Shown here one piece after another: positions 7,628 through 15,035 of a DNA stretch of 23,384 nucleotides (positions are counted from its first letter, which is position 1; the number at the start of each line of letters is the position of its first letter). Position numbers and translations under genes: made by a program. The stretch is from a virus. The notes beneath the pieces are model-generated. The model made no database searches. It worked only from the letters and a program-made list of their open reading frames with translations, and was not told the DNA's origin. The stretch spans positions 1 to 23,384 of the IMG/VR virus record IMGVR_UViG_3300048056_000085, one strand, 5' to 3'.

Positions 7628-7873
7628 CTAGCAGGCGACCATGCGGGCCATCCAGGGAAGCCCCAGGGCATCCAGGGCCGCGGCCACGATGCGGGCGTCC
7701 TCCAGTCGCTGCCGCGTCTCGCGGCTCATGCGACCCTTGCGAGCCTCGGTCTGCAGCGTCGGGCAGTAGCCATCGCGGCAGAGGGCGACAAAGTCAGTGA
7801 TGGTCATGCCGGCGGTGTTCTGCGCGGCGGCCTCAAGGCGGTCGGTGGTGGGCTGGGTGCTGCTGCTGTCCAT
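7628..7873 (-). CDS. Reverse-strand moron, 81-aa unknown protein
   Basis: An 81-residue protein read against all surrounding structural genes. It starts MDSSS, has two cysteines near residues 32-37 (CRDGYC), and a helical C-terminal half (RQRLEDARIVAAALDALG). I recognise no family. It has its own consensus promoter (TTGACA at 7908-7903, 17-bp spacer, TATACC at 7885-7880), its ATG only 6 nt past the -10 box, and a strong terminator 20-40 bp after its stop. This is the hallmark of a moron, an autonomously expressed gene inserted in a late operon, often expressed from a prophage. The first five codons and promoter are shared with the gene at 21356-21571. The role is unknown. Confidence 0.7.
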   Translation of the reverse strand: MDSSSTQPTTDRLEAAAQNTAGMTITDFVALCRDGYCPTLQTEARKGRMSRETRQRLEDARIVAAALDALGLPWMARMVAC

Positions 7874-7879
7874 GCACTC

Positions 7880-7928
7880 GGTATAAAGTGTGTCACTCCG
7901 ACTGTCAACGGTTCAGATCAATTTTTTT
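7880..7928 (-). promoter_or_regulatory. Sigma70-type promoter of the reverse moron, with A-tract
   Basis: On the minus strand: A7 (7928-7922), a block GATCTGAACCG, then TTGACA (perfect -35, 7908-7903), a 17-bp spacer, TATACC (-10, 7885-7880), six bases, then ATG at 7873. A start site at normal distance from the -10 falls on or next to the ATG, so the mRNA should be leaderless. The spacer contains GTGTCAC (7890-7896), one half of the palindromic operator seen at 22109-22127. The whole block is near-identical to the promoter at 21578-21627. Confidence 0.8.
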
Positions 7929-7942
7929 GGGGACGGCTGTAG

Positions 7943-8875
7943 ATGGTCGCAGTGTACCCAGAGTTCCTGCACGTCACGTCACTAGTGACGGTAACCAGCA
8001 CCCCGCCGATTGTGGCTCAGAGCGTGGCTGGCGAAGGGCTGCGCGTGACGTGGTCTGTGCGCAAGAGCAACAGCAGCGAGCCCGACACGGCCAGGGTCAC
8101 GATCTACAACCTGGCCTTAGCTTCGCGCAAACTGCTCGAGGCGCTTGTCCCGGCGCTCCCAGGGTTCGCGTTCCGGTGCGCGCTCAGCATTGGCTGGGGT
8201 GATGCGGTGAACCCTGGGCCCGGTTTTGTGCCGCCCACTCAGGTGCTGGCCGGGCGTATCTGGAGCATCACGCCAGAATTGCGGGAGCGCACCGACGTGC
8301 TGACGGTGATTGAGTTCGGCGACGGGTTGGTCGAGCTCCGCGATGCTGCGCCGGGCGGCGCATCGCTGGCGGCTCAGATCCTGTCGTGGTCGAGCGTGGT
8401 GAGCCTGGTCGCCGCCGAGCTGGGCTTGACCGTATCGCCTGCCGCTCTGGCGGTGATTGACGCGGCGGCGCTGCGCCAGGGCTTGCCCGTGTACGGGGCC
8501 GGAAACCTGATCCTGGGTGACCGTGAGATCCGAGAGAAGCTCGACAACATCTTCGAGGCGTTGCGCATCGGATACACGATTGACAACGGCATCCTGAGAG
8601 CCTTCGACGGCTCCGGCTTGCGCAACGACCTGCCCCCGCAGGTGCTGGCGCCGCTGTCGGGCCTGCTGTCCTTTGCCGTCACGGACGACGGTGGCGTGGA
8701 GTTTGAGGCCCTCGCTAACCCTCTGCTCGCGCCTGGATCGCAAGTCACAGTGCTCAACGACCTTGGCATCGTGCAGGGCGGGGGACCTTTGCGCGTGGAG
8801 TCGATCGAGTTTGCCGGCGACAACTACGAAAACAGCCTCATGCGGGGCGTAGCTAGAAGGTTCAGGCCCGTCTGA
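7943..8875 (+). CDS. Baseplate hub protein (Pam3 gp19 / gp44-like)
   Basis: A 310-aa protein resembling baseplate hub proteins of simple contractile phages (phage Mu gp44 / Pam3 hub type). The N-terminal strands (VTWSVRKSNSSEPDTARVTIYNL) and the segment VLAGRIWSITPELRERTDVLTVIEFGDG are typical of the first tube-like domains. The central helical segment and C-terminal GSQVTVLN...PLRVESIEFAGDN match the last barrel domain, where an order such as 'xRVxxIxHxGDN' is common. It forms the trimeric hub between plug and spike. GGGGA lies about 9 nt before the ATG. Because it follows the reverse insert, late transcripts must read through the hairpin at 7589-7604 or start after it. Confidence 0.75.
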   Translation: MVAVYPEFLHVTSLVTVTSTPPIVAQSVAGEGLRVTWSVRKSNSSEPDTARVTIYNLALASRKLLEALVPALPGFAFRCALSIGWGDAVNPGPGFVPPTQVLAGRIWSITPELRERTDVLTVIEFGDGLVELRDAAPGGASLAAQILSWSSVVSLVAAELGLTVSPAALAVIDAAALRQGLPVYGAGNLILGDREIREKLDNIFEALRIGYTIDNGILRAFDGSGLRNDLPPQVLAPLSGLLSFAVTDDGGVEFEALANPLLAPGSQVTVLNDLGIVQGGGPLRVESIEFAGDNYENSLMRGVARRFRPV

Positions 8876-9618
8876 TGCCCGGTCGCGAAAACGTCTCCCC
8901 GTCGCCCTACGAGCTGCCAAAGGACGCCTCGGTGGCGGACCTTCTACGCCAGGTGCAACGGCTGACCAAGCTGTCGATCCGCACCCACGCGCCGGCAACC
9001 GTGTTGCTGTACGACCCTGTTAGGCAGCTCGTGGATTGCACCGTCGATCATCTGCTGACCGTCAAGGTCGTGGACGAGACGCAGGCCGCTCGCCTGGTCG
9101 CGCAAGGTGCCGTGCTCGAGGGGGTGCCGCCCAACGCGACCGCCACGCTCCCGCCGATCCGGCTGACTCAGATCCCCGTGGCGTGGCCGCGAACCATCGC
9201 GGGGTACGTGACGTTCCCGCTCGTGCCTGGAGACACGGGCGAACTGCACGTCAGTGACCGCAGCCTGGCACAGTGGCGCCTACTTGGGGCCCCAGCCGAC
9301 CCCAAGCTAGCCGAGACGCATTCACTAGCCGACAGCGTGTTTCACCCCGGCCTCACGGCCGACACGGCGCCGATCGTGCCGCCGACTGACCTTACGGCGA
9401 CCGTGGTGCAGGGGCCGCAGGTCAAGCTAGGCCCCTTGGCGGCCTCGCCGGTGGCTAAGGGGACCGAGCTGATCGCAGCCGTAGACGCTGCGCTGGCCGC
9501 CGCCATCGCAGCCATCCCAGGGCCACCGGACGCAGGCGCCAGAGCCTTCACGGCGTTTCAGGTCGCGTGGAACGCTTCAAAAACTGCTATCTTGTCACCC
9601 AAGGCGCTGACGGAGTAG
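8875..9618 (+). CDS. Baseplate spike / gpV-like protein (Gp138 family N-terminal)
   Basis: A 247-aa protein whose ATG overlaps the hub stop (TGATG, 8873-8877). Residues about 30-155 match the character of the Gp138 N-terminal OB-fold of membrane-piercing spikes: VDCTVDHLLTVKVV, then IPVAWPRTIAGYVTFPLVPGD, then ELHVSDRSLAQWRL and HSLADSVFHPGL. This forms the trimeric needle that punctures the outer envelope. The C-terminal ~70 residues are Ala-rich and helical, and no PAAR cap or iron-binding HxH tip was noticed, so another protein may cap the spike. Position between hub and gp25-like wedge is canonical. Confidence 0.8.
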   Translation: MPGRENVSPSPYELPKDASVADLLRQVQRLTKLSIRTHAPATVLLYDPVRQLVDCTVDHLLTVKVVDETQAARLVAQGAVLEGVPPNATATLPPIRLTQIPVAWPRTIAGYVTFPLVPGDTGELHVSDRSLAQWRLLGAPADPKLAETHSLADSVFHPGLTADTAPIVPPTDLTATVVQGPQVKLGPLAASPVAKGTELIAAVDAALAAAIAAIPGPPDAGARAFTAFQVAWNASKTAILSPKALTE

Positions 9619-9628
9619 AACGCGTCAA

Positions 9629-9988
9629 ATGGACCTGCGGCTCACAGACTACGACCTCGACATCACGGACGGCGAGCTGTCGTTCGTGCGTGGCGCCGAG
9701 GCCATCGCTCAGGATGTGCGGATGCGGCTGAGGACGTGGCTCGGTGAAACGCCCTACGACCAGGCTGCCGGCGTGCCGTACCTGCAGGTCATCTTTGAGC
9801 GTGGCGTGAGCCAGGAAGCGATCCGGTTTGTGATCGAAAACCGGATCCTAGACACGCCGGGAGTGGAGCAGGTCACCAGCCTCGAGGTGCAGGTCAACTC
9901 GCAGACGCGGGAGGCTACGATCGCGGGCCGCGCCCTGCTGATCGGTGACGTGGAGATCGACTTTTCCGAGCTTGTGGAGACCGCCTAA
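9629..9988 (+). CDS. Baseplate wedge, gp25/gpW-like
   Basis: A 119-aa protein with the T4 gp25 / P2 gpW-like character: an N-terminal DLRLTDYDLDITDGELSFV, then AEAIAQDVRMRLRTWLGETPYD, then a C-terminal beta pair. These proteins polymerise as sheath-like initiators at the baseplate core. A DYDLDITDGEL start followed by a QDV...L.TWLGE motif is frequent in Mu-like and Pam3-like baseplates. Its stop TAA overlaps the ATG of the J-like wedge gene (TAATG, 9986-9990), the usual neighbour. Confidence 0.85.
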   Translation: MDLRLTDYDLDITDGELSFVRGAEAIAQDVRMRLRTWLGETPYDQAAGVPYLQVIFERGVSQEAIRFVIENRILDTPGVEQVTSLEVQVNSQTREATIAGRALLIGDVEIDFSELVETA

Positions 9989-11214
9989 TGCCCCTTGCAA
10001 TCACTTCCGCAGGACTCCAGACCCAGACTCAGGCCGAGATCCGCGACGAGCTTGTCGCCAAGCTGAGGGCGACCTTCGGAAACAACATCAACACGAACAC
10101 GAGCTCGATCCTCGGCCAGCTCGTGAACATCGTGTCTGAGCTGCGGGCTGTGGACCAGCAGGCACTGCTGGCGGTGTTCCAGGGCTTCGACCCGAACGCG
10201 GCGCAAGGCGTGGCGTTGGACCAGCGAGCGGCCCTGACGGGCTCCCTGCGCAACGGTGCGACGTTCTCTGTGGTCGAGGGCGAACTGACGTTTGGCGGGC
10301 CAGGAACGATCGTCAACGGCGCGCAGATCCAGAACGCCGACAACCAGACGATCTGGGAGCTGGTCAACGGGCCGTTTACGGCTCTTGGTCCCACTGTGAT
10401 CGCTGGCGCTCAGTTTCAGGCGATCGACCCTGGGCCGGTCGTGGCAAACGCCGGCACCAACTGGACGCTGGTGACGGCCGTCCCCGGCTTGACCGGGTTT
10501 GCCAACCCGGCCGACGACGCCAACCTAGGATCGCTGCAGGAGTCCGACCCGGAGTTTCGCCAGCGCCGGCTGCTTGAGCTGTTCGCTCGCGGCCTGGGTC
10601 CGCTTGCGGCGATCTCCGCGGTGGTCTCCCGTGTCGATGGGGTGCTGAGTGTCCGCACGTACCACAACCCGAACGTGAACCCTGTGGACAGCGACGGCAT
10701 ACCGTTTAAGGCGTTCAACGTCGTTGTCGAGACGCAACCGAGCCCGCCCCCGGCCGCGCTGGAGCAGTCGATCCTTGACGCGATCTGGTCAGCCACGGGT
10801 GCGGGTGGTCAGTCGTTTGGATCGATTACCGGGATCGTGGTGGACAGCGAGGGCACGCCTCAGCCGGTTGCCTTTGACATCGTGACGAACATCGACGTGT
10901 TCATCGCGGTTGAGCTGGTAACGAGCACGTCGGAGAACGCGATCACGCCCAACATCGAGGCGATCGTGCAGCGGGCAATCCTTGACCGCGCCTTGGCCGA
11001 GTGGCAGGTGGTCGGCCGCGACGTGCTGTCCTTCGACGTGATTGGCGTCGTCAACGACCTGATCACGTCTGGGCAGATTAGCGGCGTCGATCAGGTGCTT
11101 GCCGGCGTTCAGCGGCTGGTGCTGCCCGCGCCCACAGGCCCGCAAAAAGAGGCGATCGGCATCCGCGAGAAAGCCGAGTTTGACCTCCCAGCGATCTCGG
11201 TGGTGAGCAGCTAA
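9988..11214 (+). CDS. Baseplate J-like wedge protein (gpJ / Mu gp47 family)
   Basis: A 408-aa protein of the baseplate J family. The N-terminus has the typical AEIRDELVAKLRATFG and NTNTSSILGQLVNIVSEL segment. The middle has GVALDQRAALTGSLR and LQESDPEFRQRR, and the C-terminal half has the alpha/beta domains with SVRTYHNPN and the ISGVDQVL end. It forms the dimeric wedge arms that attach fibres and control sheath contraction. Its ATG overlaps the wedge gp25-like stop, and its TAA overlaps the next ATG (TAATG, 11212-11216), so the baseplate genes form one coupled operon. Confidence 0.9.
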   Translation: MPLAITSAGLQTQTQAEIRDELVAKLRATFGNNINTNTSSILGQLVNIVSELRAVDQQALLAVFQGFDPNAAQGVALDQRAALTGSLRNGATFSVVEGELTFGGPGTIVNGAQIQNADNQTIWELVNGPFTALGPTVIAGAQFQAIDPGPVVANAGTNWTLVTAVPGLTGFANPADDANLGSLQESDPEFRQRRLLELFARGLGPLAAISAVVSRVDGVLSVRTYHNPNVNPVDSDGIPFKAFNVVVETQPSPPPAALEQSILDAIWSATGAGGQSFGSITGIVVDSEGTPQPVAFDIVTNIDVFIAVELVTSTSENAITPNIEAIVQRAILDRALAEWQVVGRDVLSFDVIGVVNDLITSGQISGVDQVLAGVQRLVLPAPTGPQKEAIGIREKAEFDLPAISVVSS

Positions 11215-11912
11215 TGCCGTGGGGATCGCTATCGTGGGGGACGGGCCTTCCCTGGGGGCTGTCGTCGAGCCCTGGGCCCGCGGAGTTCTGCGCCATCGCA
11301 GATGACCGCGTGCTTGTGCAAATGGACGACGCGCCGGGTAACCGGGACTTTCGCGATCTGATCTGCGTGCTGGTCGAGGATCTTGGCCTCTACCGCGACG
11401 TTTGCCGAGACGCGATCCTCAAAGCGTTCGACATCGACCAGGCCGCAGGTGCCCAGCTTGACGCGATCGGTTCCCTGGTCGGATTGGCCCGCGAGGGTGA
11501 GTCCGATGCACGATACAGGACGCTCTTGCAGATCCAGATCGAGCTGATCCTTAGCCAGCAGCGAGATGGCGCACGCTGGACCGGGACCGGGGAGAACATA
11601 CTCCGAATCTGCCGCCTGTTCATTGGACCGGCGACACCGCCGGTTGTCCTGATCAACACTCCGCCCTACGATTTCACTCTGACCGTGCCTACCATCACAA
11701 TCGCCAACGCGGGGCGGCTGTTCCGCTTCCTCTGCAAAGCCCTGTACGCAGGGGTGCTAGGGAACATCAAGTTTGAACTGCAACCAAACAGCCGCTGGAA
11801 CAGCGTGTCTGTGGCGGTCCCGCAGGGCGGAATATTCTGCTCTGTGTCCGTGCCTGTGCCTAACTGCGCTCAGTTTGGCACCGTCCGAACCATCGGAACC
11901 TGCAACCCGTAA
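11214..11912 (+). CDS. Baseplate / tail protein, DUF2612-like (tail protein I role)
   Basis: A 232-aa protein directly after the J-like wedge, where tail protein I or Mu gp48-like proteins sit. Residues about 78-115 (GAQLDAIGSLVGLAREGES followed by DARYRTLLQIQIELILSQ) match the character of DUF2612-type baseplate proteins, with an LDxIGxLVGLxR then D..YR pattern. It probably links wedge to tail fibre. The start is unusual: MPWGSLSWGTGLPWG, a Trp/Gly-rich repeat. The C-terminus contains three cysteines (in FCSVSVPVPNC and GTCNP), which could be structural. The family call is tentative. Confidence 0.65.
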   Translation: MPWGSLSWGTGLPWGLSSSPGPAEFCAIADDRVLVQMDDAPGNRDFRDLICVLVEDLGLYRDVCRDAILKAFDIDQAAGAQLDAIGSLVGLAREGESDARYRTLLQIQIELILSQQRDGARWTGTGENILRICRLFIGPATPPVVLINTPPYDFTLTVPTITIANAGRLFRFLCKALYAGVLGNIKFELQPNSRWNSVSVAVPQGGIFCSVSVPVPNCAQFGTVRTIGTCNP

Positions 11913-11921
11913 GGAATACCC

Positions 11922-13241
11922 ATGCCAACCAAACCCGCAGGCGTTTACAGCGTAGCCACCGACCTGAACTATTCGTCGGGTGTCGCTACGGGATTCCCGA
12001 CCAAGAGCGCGACCGTCTCGGCGACCGAGGGGTTTTTCCCTGACACCGCGATTGCGGCCGAGGAGCAAAACTACCTGTGGAACTTGACGGGCGAGTGGAC
12101 CTCGTGGCTTTTCGCCGGAACGTCGCTGCCCGTCATCGACACCACGATCGTAGAGCGTGACGCGCTGGGGCGGTCGCAGTTCGCGATCGTGCAGGCCGGC
12201 AACACTGCGTCGCCAAGCATCCCCGTGATCGTGGACGGCAACGCCGGCCAGCCTGCCGGTGACCCGGCGGTCGCGATCAACAGCAACACCGGGTCCGCGG
12301 CCTCAGCGACATCGGCCAGTTCCGACCCCACGATGTCAGCGACCAACGGGTCGGACGGGATCGGCGTGCTGGCCATCACGTCTGCTGGCCCAGCCGGGGT
12401 GCAGGGGCAGTCTGCCACGGCCGCGCCGTCGGTGGGGGTTGAGGGCGTGTCTCGAGGCCCCGCGTCGATCGGCGTGCTTGGACGCGGAGACGCGACCCTC
12501 GGAGCCCTTCCAGGTGTCGCCGGTGTCGCCCTGGCTGACAACGGGATCGGAGTGTACGGGCAGGTATCGGCCACAGCCGGCATCACGGCTGCCGGCGTGC
12601 AGGGCGACGCAACCCTTTCTTCCGACGCGGTGGGCGTGTGGGGCCTGGCTGCCGGGGGCTATGGCGTGCAGGCTCAGTCCGACCAGACCGCACCGCAGCG
12701 GGCCGCCCTGCGCCTCGTTCCGCAGGACACGGACCCCGTAATCGCGGGCGAGGGCGACACGTACCACAACCTGACGGGCTATCGCCGCATCTTCGCCGAC
12801 TCGCTCTGGCGAAGCGTGACAACGCAGCCGGGCAACACTGTACGGGCCTTTGAGGTCACGCCGGGCCCGGTGGCTATCCCGCTGGTGCCCACGCTGGTCG
12901 TTTCGGCGACGCTGGGCCTCAACAACCAGCCCCTGGTTGGCGGTGAACTGGAGATCTACGTCGAGCTGCAGCCGGCGTGGGGCACCAGTTCGCTCTCGGC
13001 GATCTCCGGCCTCACTGTGACGCTGCGTGACACGACCGCAGCGGTGGACGTGTGGTCCCAGGTGCTCTCGACGCCGGCCGCTCCGGCAGCGGGCGTGGTC
13101 GCGCGCACCTTCGCTCGGACGGTTCGGTACACGCTGCCTGGCACTGGACCGCGCGGCTTTGAGGTGCTTGTCGAGCGCACGACCGGGGCGGACAACGCCG
13201 AGATCTTCGACGCGGTTCTCAAGATCGACGGGGTCTACTAG
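11922..13241 (+). CDS. Probable tail fibre / receptor-binding protein with GVxG repeats
   Basis: A 439-aa protein in the fibre position after the baseplate genes, with an AAGGA ribosome binding site. N-terminal ~75 residues (including FPDTAIAAEEQNYLWN and TGEWTSWL) look like a baseplate attachment domain seen in phage fibres. Residues about 146-253 hold a degenerate repeat in which GV followed by a small or aromatic residue and G recurs (GVLA, GVQG, GVEG, GVLG, GVAG, GVYG, GVQG, GVWG), typical of trimeric beta-prism or beta-helical shafts. The last ~130 residues form a beta-rich globular domain, the likely receptor-binding tip. No chaperone gene follows; terminase comes next, sharing a base (TAGTG at 13239-13243). 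Confidence 0.7.
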   Translation: MPTKPAGVYSVATDLNYSSGVATGFPTKSATVSATEGFFPDTAIAAEEQNYLWNLTGEWTSWLFAGTSLPVIDTTIVERDALGRSQFAIVQAGNTASPSIPVIVDGNAGQPAGDPAVAINSNTGSAASATSASSDPTMSATNGSDGIGVLAITSAGPAGVQGQSATAAPSVGVEGVSRGPASIGVLGRGDATLGALPGVAGVALADNGIGVYGQVSATAGITAAGVQGDATLSSDAVGVWGLAAGGYGVQAQSDQTAPQRAALRLVPQDTDPVIAGEGDTYHNLTGYRRIFADSLWRSVTTQPGNTVRAFEVTPGPVAIPLVPTLVVSATLGLNNQPLVGGELEIYVELQPAWGTSSLSAISGLTVTLRDTTAAVDVWSQVLSTPAAPAAGVVARTFARTVRYTLPGTGPRGFEVLVERTTGADNAEIFDAVLKIDGVY

Positions 13242-13738
13242 TGGCTGACGAACCTGCCCAGATCGAGGCCCTGTGGTCCGCTTGTGACAACCAGCCGATC
13301 GGCCGAGGTCACGTCAAGCTGACTCGGGGCTTTATCGCTGAGTTCTGCAAGCAGGTTCGCCGCGGAAACTTTCTGCGCGTCGCCGCCAATCGGCTCGGCG
13401 TGAGCGAGCAAACGTGCTGGCAGTGGCGCTCAGATGGGCGCCGTGAGCTTGCCGAGTACGAGGCTGGCAAGCGGGAAACCGTGTCGCTGCGCGTGCTTTT
13501 TCTGGTCGAGGGTGACCGGGCGTCCAGCGACCTACACGACCGCCTTATCGTGGACGTGCTCTCCAGCGATGACGCCAAGCTCAAGTTTGAGTTCATGCGT
13601 CGGAGGTGGGGCAAGATCTACAGCGCCAACCCGAACGCCACCGAGGACCCAGAGACCGGCGAGGAGCACACGATCGACGCCGTGTCCCTCCTGCTTGAGC
13701 GCATCGAGGCGCTAAAAGGTGATGGCTCGGCTACCTGA
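13241..13738 (+). CDS. Terminase small subunit
   Basis: A 165-aa protein with a GTG start overlapping the fibre stop. Residues about 44-66 form a helix-turn-helix (FLRVAANRLGVSEQTCWQW), the DNA-recognition element of small terminases. Helical oligomerisation segments follow, including RLIVDVLSSDDAKLKFEFM. It recognises the packaging site and stimulates the large subunit. The 3' end overlaps the large-subunit gene by about 17-20 bases. The HTH plus position directly before an unambiguous large terminase makes the call firm despite low family conservation. A cos or pac site could lie in or near this gene, but I see none. Confidence 0.85.
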   Translation: MADEPAQIEALWSACDNQPIGRGHVKLTRGFIAEFCKQVRRGNFLRVAANRLGVSEQTCWQWRSDGRRELAEYEAGKRETVSLRVLFLVEGDRASSDLHDRLIVDVLSSDDAKLKFEFMRRRWGKIYSANPNATEDPETGEEHTIDAVSLLLERIEALKGDGSAT

Positions 13739-15035
13739 CATTGCGCAGCACCTGGGCTCGCTGACGCCTCCGCAGGTCCGCGCCCTGATTGGGTCGCTGT
13801 CGCACCAAGAGGCGATGGCGATCCTGTCGGACTGGTCGCAATGGTCGCTCCCGTACCAGCGTCTACCCGAGGGTGACTGGCGTCGGTGGGTGCTACGTGC
13901 CGGGCGCGGCACGGGCAAGACGTACACGGGTGCGCGGACTGTGGTCGAGGTGGCGCGCGACCGATCCAAGATCCGCACGGGGGAGATCGGGCTAATCGGC
14001 CGCACCTACCACGACGTTCGGTTCACGATGGTCGAGGGGCCCAGCGGCATCCTCCACGCAGCGCCGCACGACTTCCGGCCCACGTGGGAGCCGGGCAACG
14101 GCGTGTTGACGTTTCCAAACGGCGTGCGCGCTAGGGCCTACTCGGCAGATCGCCCTGAGTCGATCCGCGGGCCGAACTTCGCCTGGGTCTGGGGCGACGA
14201 GGTGTCGCACTGGCCCGACCTTGATCGCACGTGGTGGGAGGTCGTGGAGCCGGCGTTGCGGATCGGGTGGGCGCGGGCGATGCTCACGACCACCCCGCTA
14301 CCCGATGAGGCTCTCAGCAAGATTGAGAAAATGTCCGACACCGTGGTTACCAGGGCGGCCACGTTCGATAATCCCTACTTGTCTCAGGCGATCCGCAACG
14401 CCCTGAAGGAGCGGTTTGAGGGCACGCGGATCGGTCGCCAGGAGCTTTATGGGGAGATCCTTGAGCAGACTGCTGGCGCCCTGTGGACCTCGGCCATGAT
14501 CGAGGATCATCGGGTCGATCGGGCCCCGCGGAACCTTGCGCGCGTCGTCGTCGCCGTAGACCCCGCCGTGACGGCCAACGCAGACAGCGACGAGACGGGG
14601 ATCGTCGTGGCAGGGCTGGGCGTCGATCGCCAGGTGTACGTGCTGGCTGATAGGTCGATGCGCGGGGCCCCTCACGAGTGGGCCAGCGCGGCCGTAAGCG
14701 CATATTACCGCTTCGGTGCGTCGCGCATCGTGGCCGAGGTTAACAACGGAGGGGATATGGTCGAGAGCACGATCCGCGCCGTTGACGACCGGGTGGCTTA
14801 CCGCTCCGTGAGGGCGACTCGAGGCAAAGTGTTGCGCGCTGAGCCCGTCGCGGCCCTGTACGAGCGCGGCAAGGTGCACCACGTGCGGGGCCTCGGCGAC
14901 CTTGAGGCTCAGCTCACGACGTGGAGCCCGATCAACGCGAAGGGGAGCCCTGACCGACTTGACGCCCTTGTTTGGGCTATCACCGATCTTGTTCTGTCTG
15001 AGAAAGAGGCAGGGCCCCTGCAAGGATACCTATGA
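13722..15035 (+). CDS. Terminase large subunit (ATPase and nuclease)
   Basis: A 437-aa packaging motor. Walker A lies at residues about 60-67 (AGRGTGKT) and Walker B at about 154-160 (AWVWGDE). The RNase H-like nuclease follows, with the first acidic residue at D280 (VVVAVDPAV), further acids near D288/D290, and a late SPDRLDAL motif (409-416) carrying the last acids. It translocates DNA into the head and cuts concatemers. Start: ATG 13722 is preceded by GTG 13719 in frame; the products differ by one residue, and ATG is preferred. Its TGA overlaps the ATG of the portal fusion (ATGA, 15032-15035). Confidence 0.95.
   Translation: MARLPDIAQHLGSLTPPQVRALIGSLSHQEAMAILSDWSQWSLPYQRLPEGDWRRWVLRAGRGTGKTYTGARTVVEVARDRSKIRTGEIGLIGRTYHDVRFTMVEGPSGILHAAPHDFRPTWEPGNGVLTFPNGVRARAYSADRPESIRGPNFAWVWGDEVSHWPDLDRTWWEVVEPALRIGWARAMLTTTPLPDEALSKIEKMSDTVVTRAATFDNPYLSQAIRNALKERFEGTRIGRQELYGEILEQTAGALWTSAMIEDHRVDRAPRNLARVVVAVDPAVTANADSDETGIVVAGLGVDRQVYVLADRSMRGAPHEWASAAVSAYYRFGASRIVAEVNNGGDMVESTIRAVDDRVAYRSVRATRGKVLRAEPVAALYERGKVHHVRGLGDLEAQLTTWSPINAKGSPDRLDALVWAITDLVLSEKEAGPLQGYL

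Noticed and set aside
7888-8202. Plus-strand frame starting in the moron promoter region and overlapping the hub gene
   Set aside because: Out of frame with the hub, no ribosome binding site, basic low-complexity product.
8117-8998. 293-codon minus-strand frame opposite the hub gene
   Set aside because: Shadow of the hub and spike genes; Arg/His/Gln-rich without recognisable fold.
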